Below are positions 16,057-16,215 of a stretch of 16,215 nt of DNA, one piece after another. The stretch covers positions 1 through 16,215 of the forward strand of contig CAZWFN010000142.1 of assembly GCA_964633205.1 (NCBI GenBank), read 5' to 3'. A program made the position numbers and the translations under genes. Numbering within the stretch: position 1 is the stretch's first letter; every line of letters starts with the position of its first letter. This DNA comes from CAYVQE01 sp964633205. Lineage in GTDB: Bacteria; Myxococcota; B64-G9. Below the pieces are notes generated by a model. The model saw only the letters and a program-made list of their open reading frames with translations, was not told where the DNA came from and ran no database searches.

Positions 16057-16215
16057 GGGAGACCGAAAAAAAAAGGCGGAGACTGATAACAGACCTTTTC
16101 AGCGAGGATGGCTCAGTCCGGATGCCGGCGACGTGGCAACCGATGTCCCTGGGGATCTAGCGCGCCGGGCAGGGCACCTGGTGCAGGGAGGCCTCTCACA
16201 GCGCGGCTCATCAGC
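16057..16215. other. Unassigned non-coding right edge
   Basis: No gene is visible in this 159-bp stretch on either strand. It holds a run of nine A at 16066-16074, an inverted repeat GACTGA/TCAGTC (16081-16086 and 16113-16118), and a small palindrome GCACC-T-GGTGC at 16174-16184. Read on the minus strand, the inverted repeat precedes the T-run and could be a weak terminator for a gene beyond the right edge. No tRNA or known riboswitch was recognised. Confidence 0.4.

Noticed and set aside
16100..16215. GEMM-type c-di-GMP riboswitch at the right edge, suggested by GGCAACC and the c-di-GMP genes nearby
   Set aside because: The conserved internal blocks of the GEMM fold could not be found on either strand.

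Overview
The window is GC-rich bacterial chromosome, densely packed, with GTG and TTG starts beside ATG and many 4-bp gene overlaps. Several features point to a deltaproteobacterial lineage, most likely Myxococcota or a relative. The lexA promoter carries an operator close to the Myxococcus-type LexA box. There is a long coiled-coil DivIVA-domain protein. Large soluble receiver/GAF/histidine-kinase hybrids are abundant. This assignment is inference from gene style, not a database result. No rRNA, tRNA, CRISPR array, intact insertion sequence or phage gene was seen.

Left part (1-2510, minus strand): a tight operon reading maf (nucleotide pyrophosphatase), then a DivIVA-domain coiled-coil protein, then a membrane-anchored HExxH metalloprotease. 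The maf and DivIVA genes overlap by 4 bp.

Middle part (2592-12258, plus strand): a divergently transcribed signalling block. It opens with a GAF-GGDEF diguanylate cyclase. A 247-bp intergenic region follows, full of TGACCCC inverted and direct repeats. Then come six tightly spaced two-component genes: a single-domain receiver; a receiver-GAF-histidine kinase whose ATPase domain is degenerate; a receiver-histidine kinase; an NtrC-type sigma-54 activator; a receiver-pseudoreceiver-GAF-histidine kinase; and a receiver-HD-GYP protein of the c-di-GMP phosphodiesterase family. Three of the four junctions inside the five-gene core are 4-bp overlaps, and the remaining junctions are 12-bp gaps. No product has a transmembrane segment, so the set looks like a cytoplasmic phosphorelay. 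It has seven receiver modules (one degenerate) and three kinase cores (one probably dead). Its outputs are sigma-54 transcription and c-di-GMP turnover. This is the most interesting part of the window.

Right part (12271-15998, minus strand): a three-gene oxidoreductase operon of the sarcosine/opine oxidase or hydrogen cyanide synthase type. It encodes a [2Fe-2S]-FAD alpha subunit without a folate domain, a small BFD-like [2Fe-2S] protein and a DAO-family FAD beta subunit. It converges on the signalling operon with only 12 bp between stop codons. Upstream of it lies lexA, whose promoter has a consensus -35, a 17-bp spacer almost filled by a LexA box, and a recognisable -10. The last roughly 160 bp hold no gene that I can recognise.
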